Assembly (NCBI GenBank): GCA_002783865.1
Contig: PFJE01000074.1
Coordinates: 1-51,408 of the forward strand
Direction: 5' to 3'
Length of the DNA: 51,408 nt
Source: Sphingomonadales bacterium CG_4_10_14_3_um_filter_58_15
GTDB lineage: Bacteria; Pseudomonadota; Alphaproteobacteria; Sphingomonadales; Sphingomonadaceae
A program made the position numbers and the translations under genes. Each line of letters opens with the position of its first letter. Position 1 is the stretch's first letter. The notes under the pieces are model-generated. The model was given only the letters and a program-made list of their open reading frames with translations. It did no database searches and had not been told where the DNA came from. This document shows positions 29,606-39,164 of the stretch, one piece after another.

Positions 29606-32600
29606 ATGAACCTTCGTAATATTTCCGCCTGGAGCACGCGCAATCCCGTAGTGCCGCTGGTGCTATTTGCGGGACTGCTGTTTGCCGGCTTGCTGAGCTT
29701 TAACCGGATGGACGTCGTCAACAACCCGGATGTCGAGTTTCCGGCCGTCTCCGTGACGATTGCACAGCCGGGAGCTGCCCCAACGGAAATTGAAAATCAG
29801 ATTACCCAGAGGGTCGAAGCGGCGGTGCGGTCGATCAGCGGCGTCAAGAATATCAGCTCGACCGCAAGCGAAGGTAGCAGTCGCACCTTTGTCGAGTTTG
29901 AAATTGGTGAAGATGTTAACGACAGCGTCAATGAAGTAAAAAATTCGGTTGATCAGATTCGGGGGTCATTGCCGGAAGGTATTTTGGAACCGCAAGTCTC
30001 CAAAGTCGATGCTGTGGGTGGCCCGATCGGCTATTTTGCGGTCAAGGCCGACGATATGACGGTCGAACAGCTCAGCTGGTTTGTCGATGACACGGTGGCC
30101 AAGCGGTTGCTGACCGTTAATGGCATGGCGGAAGTGGATCGTTTCGGTGGAGTGGACCGTGAAATCCGCGTCATCCTGAAGCCCGACCGGATGCAGGCAC
30201 TGGGCGTTACCGCCACCCAGATCAACAACGCGCTGCGTCAGGTTAACATCAATGCTGCGGGGGGACGCGCCGAAGTGGGCGGCACCCGCCAATCGGTTCG
30301 TGTGTTGGGCAATGCCAGTGATGCATATGAGCTGTCGCAGACCCAAATATCGTTGCGCAACGGGGAAACGATAAAGCTGAGCGATGTCGCCGAAGTGAAT
30401 GATTCCTTTGGCGAACGCAGTTCGATTTCCAAGGTCAAAGGCGTCGAGGTTGTCAATTTCTCGATGACGCGGGCGCGCGGCGCTTCCGATGTGACAGTCT
30501 ATGACGAAGCGCGGGGACTCATGGACGAGATCGAAGCGGAAAATCAGGGAGTCGAATTCATCCCGCTCGGAACCAGTGTCGAATATACCCGGTCACAATA
30601 TAAAAGCTCTATGCTGGCGATGATCGAAGGTGCGATATTGGCGGTCGTGGTGGTCTTCATCTTTCTGCGCGACTGGCGCGCGACGGTCATATCGGCCATC
30701 GCAATTCCCCTTTCCGCTATCCCGACTTTCTGGTTCATGGACCTGCTCGGGTTCAATCTTAATTTTCTTTCCCTGCTTGCTCTCGGACTGGTGGCCGGAG
30801 TCCTTGTCGATGATGCCATCGTAGAGATCGAGAATATCGTGCGTCACATGCGCATGGGGAAAACCGCCTATCAGGCTTCTATCGATGCCGCTGACGAAAT
30901 CGGACTCGCGGTTGTCGCCACCTCTTTCTGCATCGTCGCCGTTTTCTTGCCGGTAGGGCTGATGCCCGGCATTTCCGGCCAGTTTTTTAAGAACTTTGGC
31001 ATAACCGTGGTCGTGTCGGTGCTGATGAGCCTGGCCGTCGCGCGGATGATCACGCCGATGATTGCAGCCTATTTCCTCAAGGCCAAAGGCCATGCGGATC
31101 ATGGCGAAGGTGTCTGGATGGATCGCTATATGCAATTGCTGCAATGGGTGTTGGACCGCTCGCAGTCTGATCGCATTCGGGAGACGCTGGTCCCGGCCAA
31201 GGCCGCCTGGTGGCAATATCTGATCGGCTTCCTGCTGTTTACATCGATTGTGGCTATATTCGTAGGCGTAGCATGGACGGCCGGGTTCATGATCAACGGC
31301 CTGCTTGTCACCCTGATCCCGAGCGAATTCCTTCGCGCGATATTGAGCCTGATTTCCGGGATAACAGCCGGTTTCTTTGCTGCATGGCTGCTTGTTGAAG
31401 TGATCAGCCGAGTCGTCGGGGCCGTCGACGGTCGCTTTGCTCTCTGGTACGCTTATAGATCGGGGCGTTTCAAGGCACGCGGCTATGACCACCGGATTTG
31501 GATGATGGGCGTCGGCCTGGTCGCCTTTGGCCTTACCGTCATATTGTTCGCGATCACGCCAGCCCAGTTCCAGCCGACGATCAACGAGGATAACAGCCGC
31601 ATCCAGATTGAGGTGGTGCCGGGCACAACATTGGAGCAGACCGAGAAAATCGCGGATCGCGTGTCGGATCTCATGTATGCGCAACCCGAAGTTGAGCGCG
31701 CGCTCACGCGCGTACGGGAAACCAATGCAACGGTTTTTGTGTCGCTGAAAGAGGATCGCGACAAAACATCTATCGAATTTGAACGTGGTCTGTTGCCCGA
31801 ACTTCAGAAAATCCCGGACGCCCGGATTTCTTTCCAGTCGCAAAGCGGCGGCGGCGGAACGGGACGCGATATATCAATCATGCTGACCGGTTCCGATCCC
31901 GTTCTGCTTGAATCGACCGCTGCCACGTTGGTTGAACAGATGAAAGGGATTGACCTGGTCCGGGCGCCGCGAATCGATGCGGACCTCAGTCGCCCGGAGA
32001 TCATTATCACGCCTTATATGAATCTGGCATCGCAACTAGGCGTAACCACCGCATCGCTCAGCCAGACAATCCGGATCGCTACGCTTGGTGAGATTGATCA
32101 GAACGCGGCCAAATTCTCTCTCGCTGATCGACAAATTCCGATCCGTGTGATGTTGCCGCTCGAATCGCGGACCGATCTCACGACCATCGAAAACCTGCCC
32201 ATCCCTATAGCTACCGGAGGTACTGTCCCGCTGAGCCGGGTGGCGTCGGTGAGCTTCGGGTCCGGCCCCACCTCGATCCAGCGCTATAATCAGAACCGCC
32301 GGACATTTGTCGGAGCTGATTTGGCACCGGATGTCATCAAGGGCGAGGCGATGGAGAAAATCTACGCTTTGCCGATCATGAAAGACCTGCCGTCAGGCGT
32401 TTCGAACGAAGCGTTCGGCGAAGATGAATGGCAGCAGGAATTGGCGGTCAACTTTGTGATCGCCCTGATCGCCGGCATTTTGCTGGTCTTTGCGACACTC
32501 GTCCTGCTCTACAAAAGGGTGATGTCGCCTCTTGTCAACATGGGTTCGCTGGCCTTGGCCCCGCTCGGTGGCATATTCCTGGTATGGGCCTGGGGTCAGT

Positions 32601-33031
32601 CCCTCTCCATGCCAGTGCTGATCGGGGTGCTTATGCTGCTTGGCATCGTCAGTAAGAATTCGATCCTGCTGATCGACTTTGCGATTGAGGAAATGAAAAA
32701 GGGCGTGCCTAAATTCGAGGCGATCATGGATGCGGGACACAAGCGCGCCCAGCCGATCGTCATGACAACGGTGGCGATGACCGCTGGCATGGTGCCTACG
32801 GCACTGTCGCTGTCCGGTGACGGTGCCTGGCGCCAGCCGATGGGAATCGTGGTGATTGGCGGATTGATCGTCTCGACGATATTGACCCTGGTCATCGTCC
32901 CGGCAGGATTCAGCCTTGCGGACGGATTTGAACGCCGCTCCGGGCCTTGGTTGCGCAACAAGCTGCTGACCTACAAGACCGGCGATGACCGCCACGATCG
33001 GCCCGACGCAGAAGTCCAGCCCGCCGAGTGA
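29606..33031 (+). CDS. RND-family efflux permease with an unusual extra membrane insert
   Basis: A 1141-residue proton-driven efflux pump of the AcrB/MMPL superfamily. The N-terminal helix, NNPDVEFPAVSVTIAQPGAA porter segment, LLALGLVAGVLVDDAIVEIE in TM4 with the proton-relay Asp pair, and GVLMLLGIVSKNSILLIDFA in TM10 are all present. It exceeds the usual 1030-1050 residues. The excess lies at residues ~530-615, between TM6 and TM7, and is strongly hydrophobic (WWQYLIGFLLFTSIVAIFVG, later ISGITAGFFAAWLLVEVIS). Two extra helices would keep the topology. The substrate is unknown; the adaptor gene is directly upstream and no outer-membrane factor is nearby. Confidence 0.93.
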   Translation: MNLRNISAWSTRNPVVPLVLFAGLLFAGLLSFNRMDVVNNPDVEFPAVSVTIAQPGAAPTEIENQITQRVEAAVRSISGVKNISSTASEGSSRTFVEFEIGEDVNDSVNEVKNSVDQIRGSLPEGILEPQVSKVDAVGGPIGYFAVKADDMTVEQLSWFVDDTVAKRLLTVNGMAEVDRFGGVDREIRVILKPDRMQALGVTATQINNALRQVNINAAGGRAEVGGTRQSVRVLGNASDAYELSQTQISLRNGETIKLSDVAEVNDSFGERSSISKVKGVEVVNFSMTRARGASDVTVYDEARGLMDEIEAENQGVEFIPLGTSVEYTRSQYKSSMLAMIEGAILAVVVVFIFLRDWRATVISAIAIPLSAIPTFWFMDLLGFNLNFLSLLALGLVAGVLVDDAIVEIENIVRHMRMGKTAYQASIDAADEIGLAVVATSFCIVAVFLPVGLMPGISGQFFKNFGITVVVSVLMSLAVARMITPMIAAYFLKAKGHADHGEGVWMDRYMQLLQWVLDRSQSDRIRETLVPAKAAWWQYLIGFLLFTSIVAIFVGVAWTAGFMINGLLVTLIPSEFLRAILSLISGITAGFFAAWLLVEVISRVVGAVDGRFALWYAYRSGRFKARGYDHRIWMMGVGLVAFGLTVILFAITPAQFQPTINEDNSRIQIEVVPGTTLEQTEKIADRVSDLMYAQPEVERALTRVRETNATVFVSLKEDRDKTSIEFERGLLPELQKIPDARISFQSQSGGGGTGRDISIMLTGSDPVLLESTAATLVEQMKGIDLVRAPRIDADLSRPEIIITPYMNLASQLGVTTASLSQTIRIATLGEIDQNAAKFSLADRQIPIRVMLPLESRTDLTTIENLPIPIATGGTVPLSRVASVSFGSGPTSIQRYNQNRRTFVGADLAPDVIKGEAMEKIYALPIMKDLPSGVSNEAFGEDEWQQELAVNFVIALIAGILLVFATLVLLYKRVMSPLVNMGSLALAPLGGIFLVWAWGQSLSMPVLIGVLMLLGIVSKNSILLIDFAIEEMKKGVPKFEAIMDAGHKRAQPIVMTTVAMTAGMVPTALSLSGDGAWRQPMGIVVIGGLIVSTILTLVIVPAGFSLADGFERRSGPWLRNKLLTYKTGDDRHDRPDAEVQPAE

Positions 33032-34296
33032 AGCCGATATCGTCAAAGATAGATGGTCGCGGTGCGGCAACCAACAATGCTGGTCAGGACATGAAAATCA
33101 TCGCCACCGGTATGCTGGTGGTCATGGCTATCATCTACATCGTGTCGAAAAGCTATGAAGCGGTGCATCCGGCGATCGGCTTCGTTCGCGCCTTCGCCGA
33201 AGCTGCAATGGTTGGCGGACTAGCCGACTGGTTTGCCGTTACCGCACTCTTCCGTCACCCGATGGGTCTGCCGATCCCGCACACGGCGATCATTCCCCGC
33301 AACAAGGACCGGATCGGCGATACGCTGGCCAATTTCCTCAAGGACAATTTCCTGATTTCGCGGCTGGTGGCTCAGCGCATGCGCCATGTCGATCTGGCCA
33401 GTGGCATCGGCCGCTTTCTGCAATCGCCGAGCGGTGGCGAAGGACGGCTGAAATTCGGCGCTTCGCGGCTGTTGGGCGACGCCATTGCCTCACTGGACAA
33501 GGATCGCCTTGGCACCATGTTCAAGGGCGCCGTCAAGAAACAGGCTGTCAGTCTCGACATCGCGACGCCAATGGGACAGATACTGGAAGCGGTCATGGCT
33601 GAAAATCGTCATGGCCCGCTGATCGATTCGACCATTCGCTGGGCCTATCGTACGCTGGACACCAATGAAGCGGTGATCCGCAACATCGTGACGGACCGCG
33701 CCAATGCAGTGATGCGCTGGACCGGCCTGGACGACCGGGTCGCCAATGAGGTGCTTGACGGTCTCTACAAACTGCTCGCCGACATGGCGGCCGATCCTCA
33801 TCATCCCGTTCGTGCGAAAACCGAAGAGAGCCTCTTGCAACTGGCGGACGAACTCCGCCATGATCCCGCGCTTCGGGACAAGGTGAATGAATGGAAGCTC
33901 GAATTGATCGAGAATCCGGCGATCGCATCATGGCTTGACGGTATCTGGGAACAGGGCCGCGAAGCCTTGTTACGGGCCGCCCGTGATCCCGATGCTGCGC
34001 TGGCTGGCCAGTTCGGAGACGCGCTGATCCAGCTGGGCGTCAGTCTTCAGCAGGACGAGCAACTCAATCGGCAGATCAACCGGTTCGGCCGTCGTGCGGT
34101 CATCGGTGTCGTCGACAGCTATGGCGACAATATCGTCAAGCTGGTGTCAGAAACGATCCGCGGCTGGGATACGCAGACGATCACCGATCGCGTCGAAAAT
34201 GCCGTCGGCCGCGACTTGCAATTCATCCGCGTGAACGGCACCCTGGTCGGCGGACTGGTCGGCCTGTCGCTTCATCTGCTCGGCTACTGGATCTAG
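33028..34296 (+). CDS. DUF445 membrane protein
   Basis: A 422-residue protein. One helix near the N-terminus (GMLVVMAIIYIVS) is followed by AMVGGLADWFAVTALFRHP, the glycine/tryptophan signature of DUF445. The middle (~residues 120-390) is soluble and helical, and a last helix (LVGGLVGLSLHLLGYWI) ends the chain. Function is unknown. It starts at GTG overlapping the RND stop (GTGA), so it is coupled to the efflux genes. Its stop shares the four-base CTAG with the stop of the convergent glutamate dehydrogenase gene. Confidence 0.9.
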   Translation: MKPISSKIDGRGAATNNAGQDMKIIATGMLVVMAIIYIVSKSYEAVHPAIGFVRAFAEAAMVGGLADWFAVTALFRHPMGLPIPHTAIIPRNKDRIGDTLANFLKDNFLISRLVAQRMRHVDLASGIGRFLQSPSGGEGRLKFGASRLLGDAIASLDKDRLGTMFKGAVKKQAVSLDIATPMGQILEAVMAENRHGPLIDSTIRWAYRTLDTNEAVIRNIVTDRANAVMRWTGLDDRVANEVLDGLYKLLADMAADPHHPVRAKTEESLLQLADELRHDPALRDKVNEWKLELIENPAIASWLDGIWEQGREALLRAARDPDAALAGQFGDALIQLGVSLQQDEQLNRQINRFGRRAVIGVVDSYGDNIVKLVSETIRGWDTQTITDRVENAVGRDLQFIRVNGTLVGGLVGLSLHLLGYWI

Positions 34297-37200
34297 CGCG
34301 ACAGCAACAGCCGTGCCTGACCGGCAATTTGAGCCAGCATGGCAATCGACGGCCTAGGCGTTTGCTGCGCCCGGTCCATGATCTTTCGGAATTGCGCCAC
34401 GCGGTCGATATTGCGTTCGGACCAATTCTCAACAAATTGCTGCATATCTTTGCCGCGGGTCCGGCGCAGAAAATCAAGACGCATCTGCTGAAAATCGCGC
34501 GCCAGACCCGCGACCAGCAAACGGTCCCATGGGTCAGATGGATTTATCCGGGTTGCGGTCATTTGCGCCCAGTCGAGACCAAGCTGGCTACCCATCTGGG
34601 TGAATGCAAGCGCCACATCCAGAGCATCAATTTCCCGGCTATGGGCCAGAAAGGCGATGCCAGCGGCGCCATCATTCATGTAGATATTGGCAATCTTGTT
34701 GGCAATTTCCGGTGTTGCTCCTGCCTCGACCAGCGATTTAACCTGCTTTGCCGCCTGCAAGCGCCCTTCTGCGGTTATCAGACTTTCGACATTCTTGTTG
34801 AGCAAGGTCACGCCCGGCGCCAGCATCTCGACGGTATCGCCTATCCGGTCATCGGACACACCAATCCGCATCAAGTCGGCCATATGTGAACGCAGCACAT
34901 AAGCGAGACGATCAAACAGAACTATTCGGATATCCTCCGAAATCTCGGCCACTTCCAGCTCACGCCATATCCGGTCGGCGTCGAACAGGCGCTCGGCCAT
35001 AACGAAAGCGCGCGCGACCTCGCCCAATGCGCAACCCTCTTCCTCGGCCAACTCAAATGGATCGATCAGACCCAGACGGTTGATCATGCGGTTGGCCAGT
35101 TTTGTGGCAATAATCTCGCGCCGCAATTGATGGTTGAGAATGGCTGCTTCATGGCCTTTCTGCATCGCGACCGGAAATGCGTGCAGCAAATCGCTATTCA
35201 GGCGGGGATCGTCTCCCAGATCACTATTTTCTATGGCGTCCTGCAACACCAGTTTGGCGGTAGAGATCAGCACAGCCAGTTCCGGGCGGTATAATCCCCG
35301 ACTTTCCTGGCCACGCCGGATAAGGTCTTCATTGCTGGCCAGTCCCTCCACTGCCCGGTTCAACTGGCCTTGATCTTCAAATTGTTCGATCAGGCGGACA
35401 TAGGACGGCAGCGATTTCGGACCACCCATTTCGGCGATGGACAGACCCAAGGCCTGCAGCCGGTTGTCTTCCAGAACCAAGGCGCCGACCTCATCCGTCA
35501 TCGATTCGAGCAGCATGTTTCTTGCGTCCAGCTGCAGATTTCCGTTGGCCATTTCGGCATTGAGCGCGATCTTGATATTGACTTCATTGTCCGAGCAATC
35601 GACCCCGGCACTATTGTCGATAAAGTCGGTATTGATCCGGCCACCTTTGGCCGCGAAGGCGATCCGTGCCGCCTGGGTAATCCCCAGATTGGCACCTTCA
35701 CCGACAACCTTCACACGCAGTTGCTCGGCATTGACCCGAATCTTGTCATTGGCCGGGTCGCCTACCTCGATATGGTTCTCGGACGCGGCCTTCACATACG
35801 TGCCGATTCCGCCGAACCACAGCAGGTCGGCGTTACAGGTCAATATCGCGGTCATCAGTTTCGTCGGCGTGGTCTCGGCATCATCCGGCAAATCAAGCAG
35901 CGCGGCAATCTGCTGCGAGATTTGAATCGTCTTCGAACTGCGCGAAAATACGCCGCCGCCCTTTGAGATCAATGTTTTATCATAATCCTCCCAACTGGAA
36001 CGCGGCAAATCAAATAGTCTTTTGCGTTCGATCCAGCTTTTTGCTGCGTCGGGATCAGGATCAATAAAGATATGCCGGTGATCGAAGGCGGCCACGATTT
36101 GCAGGCTCTTGGACAGCAGCATTCCATTGCCAAATACATCACCGGACATGTCGCCGACACCAACGACCCTGATCGGTGCGGTCTGCACGTCCACGCCAGA
36201 TTCCGCAAAATGACGCTGCACCGATACCCAGGCCCCACGGGCCGTGATCCCCATGGCCTTGTGATCGTAGCCGTTACTACCGCCACTGGCGAATGCATCG
36301 CCGAGCCAGAAGCCACGATCAATGGCGATCTGGTTGGCGATATCGGAAAAGCTTGCTGTGCCCTTGTCCGCTGCGACAACGAAATACGGATCGTCTTCGT
36401 CGAGACGCTCCACCTTTACAGGAGGAACGACTTTGCCCTCGACGATATTATCAGTCACCGACAACAGGGCGGAGATAAAGATCTTGTAGGCTTCAATGCC
36501 TTCGGCCAGAAACGCATCGCGGTCGTCGCCCGACGGCAGTTGCTTGGCAAAAAAGCCGCCCTTCGCACCGGTCGGAACGATCACGGCATTCTTAACCCGC
36601 TGGGCTTTCATCAGGCCCAATATTTCGGTGCGGAAATCATCCCGGCGATCCGACCAGCGCAAACCACCGCGAGCCACCGGCCCGGCCCGCAAATGGATAC
36701 CTTCGACGCGCGGACTGTAAACAAATATTTCCCGCCAAGGCAGCGGGGCGGGCAGCTCGGGTATTTTGGCACTTTCAATCTTGAAGGCCAATGCTTCACC
36801 GACCTGATATGCGAACGCGTTGGTCCGCAATATGGACTCAATAACCGCGCGGAACAGACGCAAGATCCGATCATCATCGATTGCGTGCACGCCAACCAGA
36901 GCCGAGTCCACGTCCTGTATGGCCTCGGCCGCTTCGTTCGAGCGATCACCGCCGAAATCCGGATCATGCAGGGCGCGGAAGAGCCTGATCATCGCACCGG
37001 TAACATCCGGCGCCTCGGCCAATGCGTCGACCACAGTCGCTAGCCCATAGCTAAGGCCAGTCTGCCGTAAATAGCGGAACCAGGCGCGCATCCATACAGT
37101 CGAGCGGGCGTCGATGCCGGCAGAGATGATCAGCTGGTTAAAAGCATCATTTTCTGCCTCGCCGTCCAGCACGCTGGTGATTGCCGCCTCGATCTCTTCC

Positions 37201-38969
37201 GAACGCGCGATCAGGTTTTCACATCGTTCATCCGACCGCAATTCCAGAAGGAAATCGTGAATATATCCCAACCGGCCATCTTCGAGCGGTGTCGGCACGG
37301 ATTCGAGCACCGTAAAACCGAAATTCTCCAGGGTCGGGACAGCGTCCGAAAGGGGCAGCGCTCCGCCCAAATGATAAATTTTTAACCGCAACAGTTGATC
37401 GGCATCGGTGGCAAGCCGGTAGAGCCGGGTCGACCGCTGGCCGCCGCGCTCAAGCCGGAACAGCCGCATGATATCCTTGGCGGCTTCCAAGGCGCCATAA
37501 GTTGACTGATAGGCTGCGGGAAAGCAATCCGCATAGCGCTGAGCCAGAACCGCCGCGCGGTTCTCCTGCCCGGCTTCCCTCAGGTTTCGTTCGACTTCCG
37601 GCTTCCACCCGCGAACCATATTCTCCAGCTCCTGATCGAGCACGTCAGGGTCCGGGATTCTGCCGTCGGTGCCCATATCGAGCGTGTAGCGCAACGACGA
37701 TACACCGCCCTCTTCCAACGTATTCGACCAGCTCAATATTTTCGCGCCGGTCGCCGCCGTCAGCATATTTTCGACATTCTGCCGACGCTCGGTGGAAAGC
37801 TGTTCCCGCGGTAACCAGACGAACGCAAACAAATGCCGAGCGAGTGGCGAGATCACGCTGTGCAATTTGGGACGGGGTCGATCGATCAGCGACATCGAGA
37901 TCAAAGCAAGTTTCTCAAGATCATCCTGAGCGAAGGTGATCAGAAGATCATGGGGCAGTGACGTCAGTGCATGGGTCAGGCTTTTTCCGGCATGGCCGGC
38001 AATGGAGAACTCAAACTTGTCAAAAAGCCGCGTGAGCTGGGTGCGCAATACCGGGATGTTTTCGGGCGCAGCGGCTAGCGCGGCACTGGTCCACATGCCG
38101 GAAATAATCGACAGCGCGGTAATCTTGGCTTTGTTCCTCACCGGCAGGATGATCAGATCCATCAGAACATGGCGATGCACGGTAGAAAGCTGATTGGATT
38201 TAATGATAAGCGGCGCTTTTCCCCCATTTTCAAACCATTCAAAAGCCCGTCGCCGGCTTTCTTCGGAAAGGATTGGCTCCGATCGCATCCGCGCGATGCC
38301 AAGTTCTTGCGTTCGCTCGCCCTTGGCATCTACCGTTTCATGGCCGAGCAAGGTGAGGTTGCGATCCAGGAACCAGCGCAGCAAGGTTGCGCCTTCTCCT
38401 GCTGGCAATGCATCGGCATTTTCCCCCAACACGATCTGCAATTTCAACCAGTCCGCAACCGCCGCCGCCACATCTTTGAGATTTGCGCGCAGCGCTTTGA
38501 CCAGTTCTCGGCGAACGCGGGCATCGGTCCTTTCGAGCTCGATATAGATTACAGATTCGCGTTTCTCACCGTCAGCTGTCTGCTCGACAAACTCGATCAG
38601 CTGCCCATCCGCATCACGGCGCACGGCGACAACTGGGTGGATGAGTCGCTCAACGGTCAGGCCGAAACCCGCAATCGTCGCACAGACCGAATCGACCAGA
38701 AACGGCATGTCATCATTGACAATCGCAAGGCGCAAATGCCGGTGATTCTGATGACCACTGACACTTTCGAGCAAGAGATTTGCTTCGCGGCCTTGCCGTT
38801 GCTCGGCGCATCGCAAGGTGAACTGCGCGGCTTCTTCACAAGCCTTTTCATCAAAGCCTATATTTTCGCCCGGCAACGCGCTTTCTCGAAAGGCCGTTAC
38901 CAGAGCTTTTTCAAGGCTCTCGGATTCAACTTTGCTTCGCGTGGATTTTTGGTCGCGGTTGGCCGCCAT
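34293..38969 (-). CDS. gdhZ: NAD-specific glutamate dehydrogenase, 180-kDa class
   Basis: A 1558-residue enzyme that oxidatively deaminates glutamate to 2-oxoglutarate, feeding the TCA cycle. The N-terminal ~700 residues hold the three ACT-like regulatory domains of this class. The catalytic core (about residues 755-1250) includes GPVARGGLRWSDRRDDFRTE and VPTGAKGGFFAKQLP with the substrate-binding lysines, and VVGEGANLGITQAAR in the NAD domain. A helical C-terminal region follows. In Caulobacter the homologue GdhZ also couples metabolism to cell division. Start 38969 has GGGGGAAAA right upstream. The PAS protein gene lies 195 bases upstream on the same strand. Confidence 0.95.
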   Translation of the reverse strand: MAANRDQKSTRSKVESESLEKALVTAFRESALPGENIGFDEKACEEAAQFTLRCAEQRQGREANLLLESVSGHQNHRHLRLAIVNDDMPFLVDSVCATIAGFGLTVERLIHPVVAVRRDADGQLIEFVEQTADGEKRESVIYIELERTDARVRRELVKALRANLKDVAAAVADWLKLQIVLGENADALPAGEGATLLRWFLDRNLTLLGHETVDAKGERTQELGIARMRSEPILSEESRRRAFEWFENGGKAPLIIKSNQLSTVHRHVLMDLIILPVRNKAKITALSIISGMWTSAALAAAPENIPVLRTQLTRLFDKFEFSIAGHAGKSLTHALTSLPHDLLITFAQDDLEKLALISMSLIDRPRPKLHSVISPLARHLFAFVWLPREQLSTERRQNVENMLTAATGAKILSWSNTLEEGGVSSLRYTLDMGTDGRIPDPDVLDQELENMVRGWKPEVERNLREAGQENRAAVLAQRYADCFPAAYQSTYGALEAAKDIMRLFRLERGGQRSTRLYRLATDADQLLRLKIYHLGGALPLSDAVPTLENFGFTVLESVPTPLEDGRLGYIHDFLLELRSDERCENLIARSEEIEAAITSVLDGEAENDAFNQLIISAGIDARSTVWMRAWFRYLRQTGLSYGLATVVDALAEAPDVTGAMIRLFRALHDPDFGGDRSNEAAEAIQDVDSALVGVHAIDDDRILRLFRAVIESILRTNAFAYQVGEALAFKIESAKIPELPAPLPWREIFVYSPRVEGIHLRAGPVARGGLRWSDRRDDFRTEILGLMKAQRVKNAVIVPTGAKGGFFAKQLPSGDDRDAFLAEGIEAYKIFISALLSVTDNIVEGKVVPPVKVERLDEDDPYFVVAADKGTASFSDIANQIAIDRGFWLGDAFASGGSNGYDHKAMGITARGAWVSVQRHFAESGVDVQTAPIRVVGVGDMSGDVFGNGMLLSKSLQIVAAFDHRHIFIDPDPDAAKSWIERKRLFDLPRSSWEDYDKTLISKGGGVFSRSSKTIQISQQIAALLDLPDDAETTPTKLMTAILTCNADLLWFGGIGTYVKAASENHIEVGDPANDKIRVNAEQLRVKVVGEGANLGITQAARIAFAAKGGRINTDFIDNSAGVDCSDNEVNIKIALNAEMANGNLQLDARNMLLESMTDEVGALVLEDNRLQALGLSIAEMGGPKSLPSYVRLIEQFEDQGQLNRAVEGLASNEDLIRRGQESRGLYRPELAVLISTAKLVLQDAIENSDLGDDPRLNSDLLHAFPVAMQKGHEAAILNHQLRREIIATKLANRMINRLGLIDPFELAEEEGCALGEVARAFVMAERLFDADRIWRELEVAEISEDIRIVLFDRLAYVLRSHMADLMRIGVSDDRIGDTVEMLAPGVTLLNKNVESLITAEGRLQAAKQVKSLVEAGATPEIANKIANIYMNDGAAGIAFLAHSREIDALDVALAFTQMGSQLGLDWAQMTATRINPSDPWDRLLVAGLARDFQQMRLDFLRRTRGKDMQQFVENWSERNIDRVAQFRKIMDRAQQTPRPSIAMLAQIAGQARLLLSR

Positions 38970-39164
38970 TTTTCCCCCAAGTGGATCAAGACGAGTCACA
39001 ATCCCGCCAGCATCACAATTCTATGCGCTTATTCTAGCACACGCTCAAGAGGATAGCCGGACCTTGCCGGATCCGCACCAATGAATATTGCAAATAGTGA
39101 TATTTTGGTTACGCATGAAACTTGGTTTGGCGCACCGGCAGGTTTGGGCCGCCTGCTGACCCCA

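Noticed and set aside
30593-31843. Long minus-strand frame within the RND gene
   Set aside because: Antisense shadow rich in His/Gln/Asp; the plus-strand gene is unambiguous.
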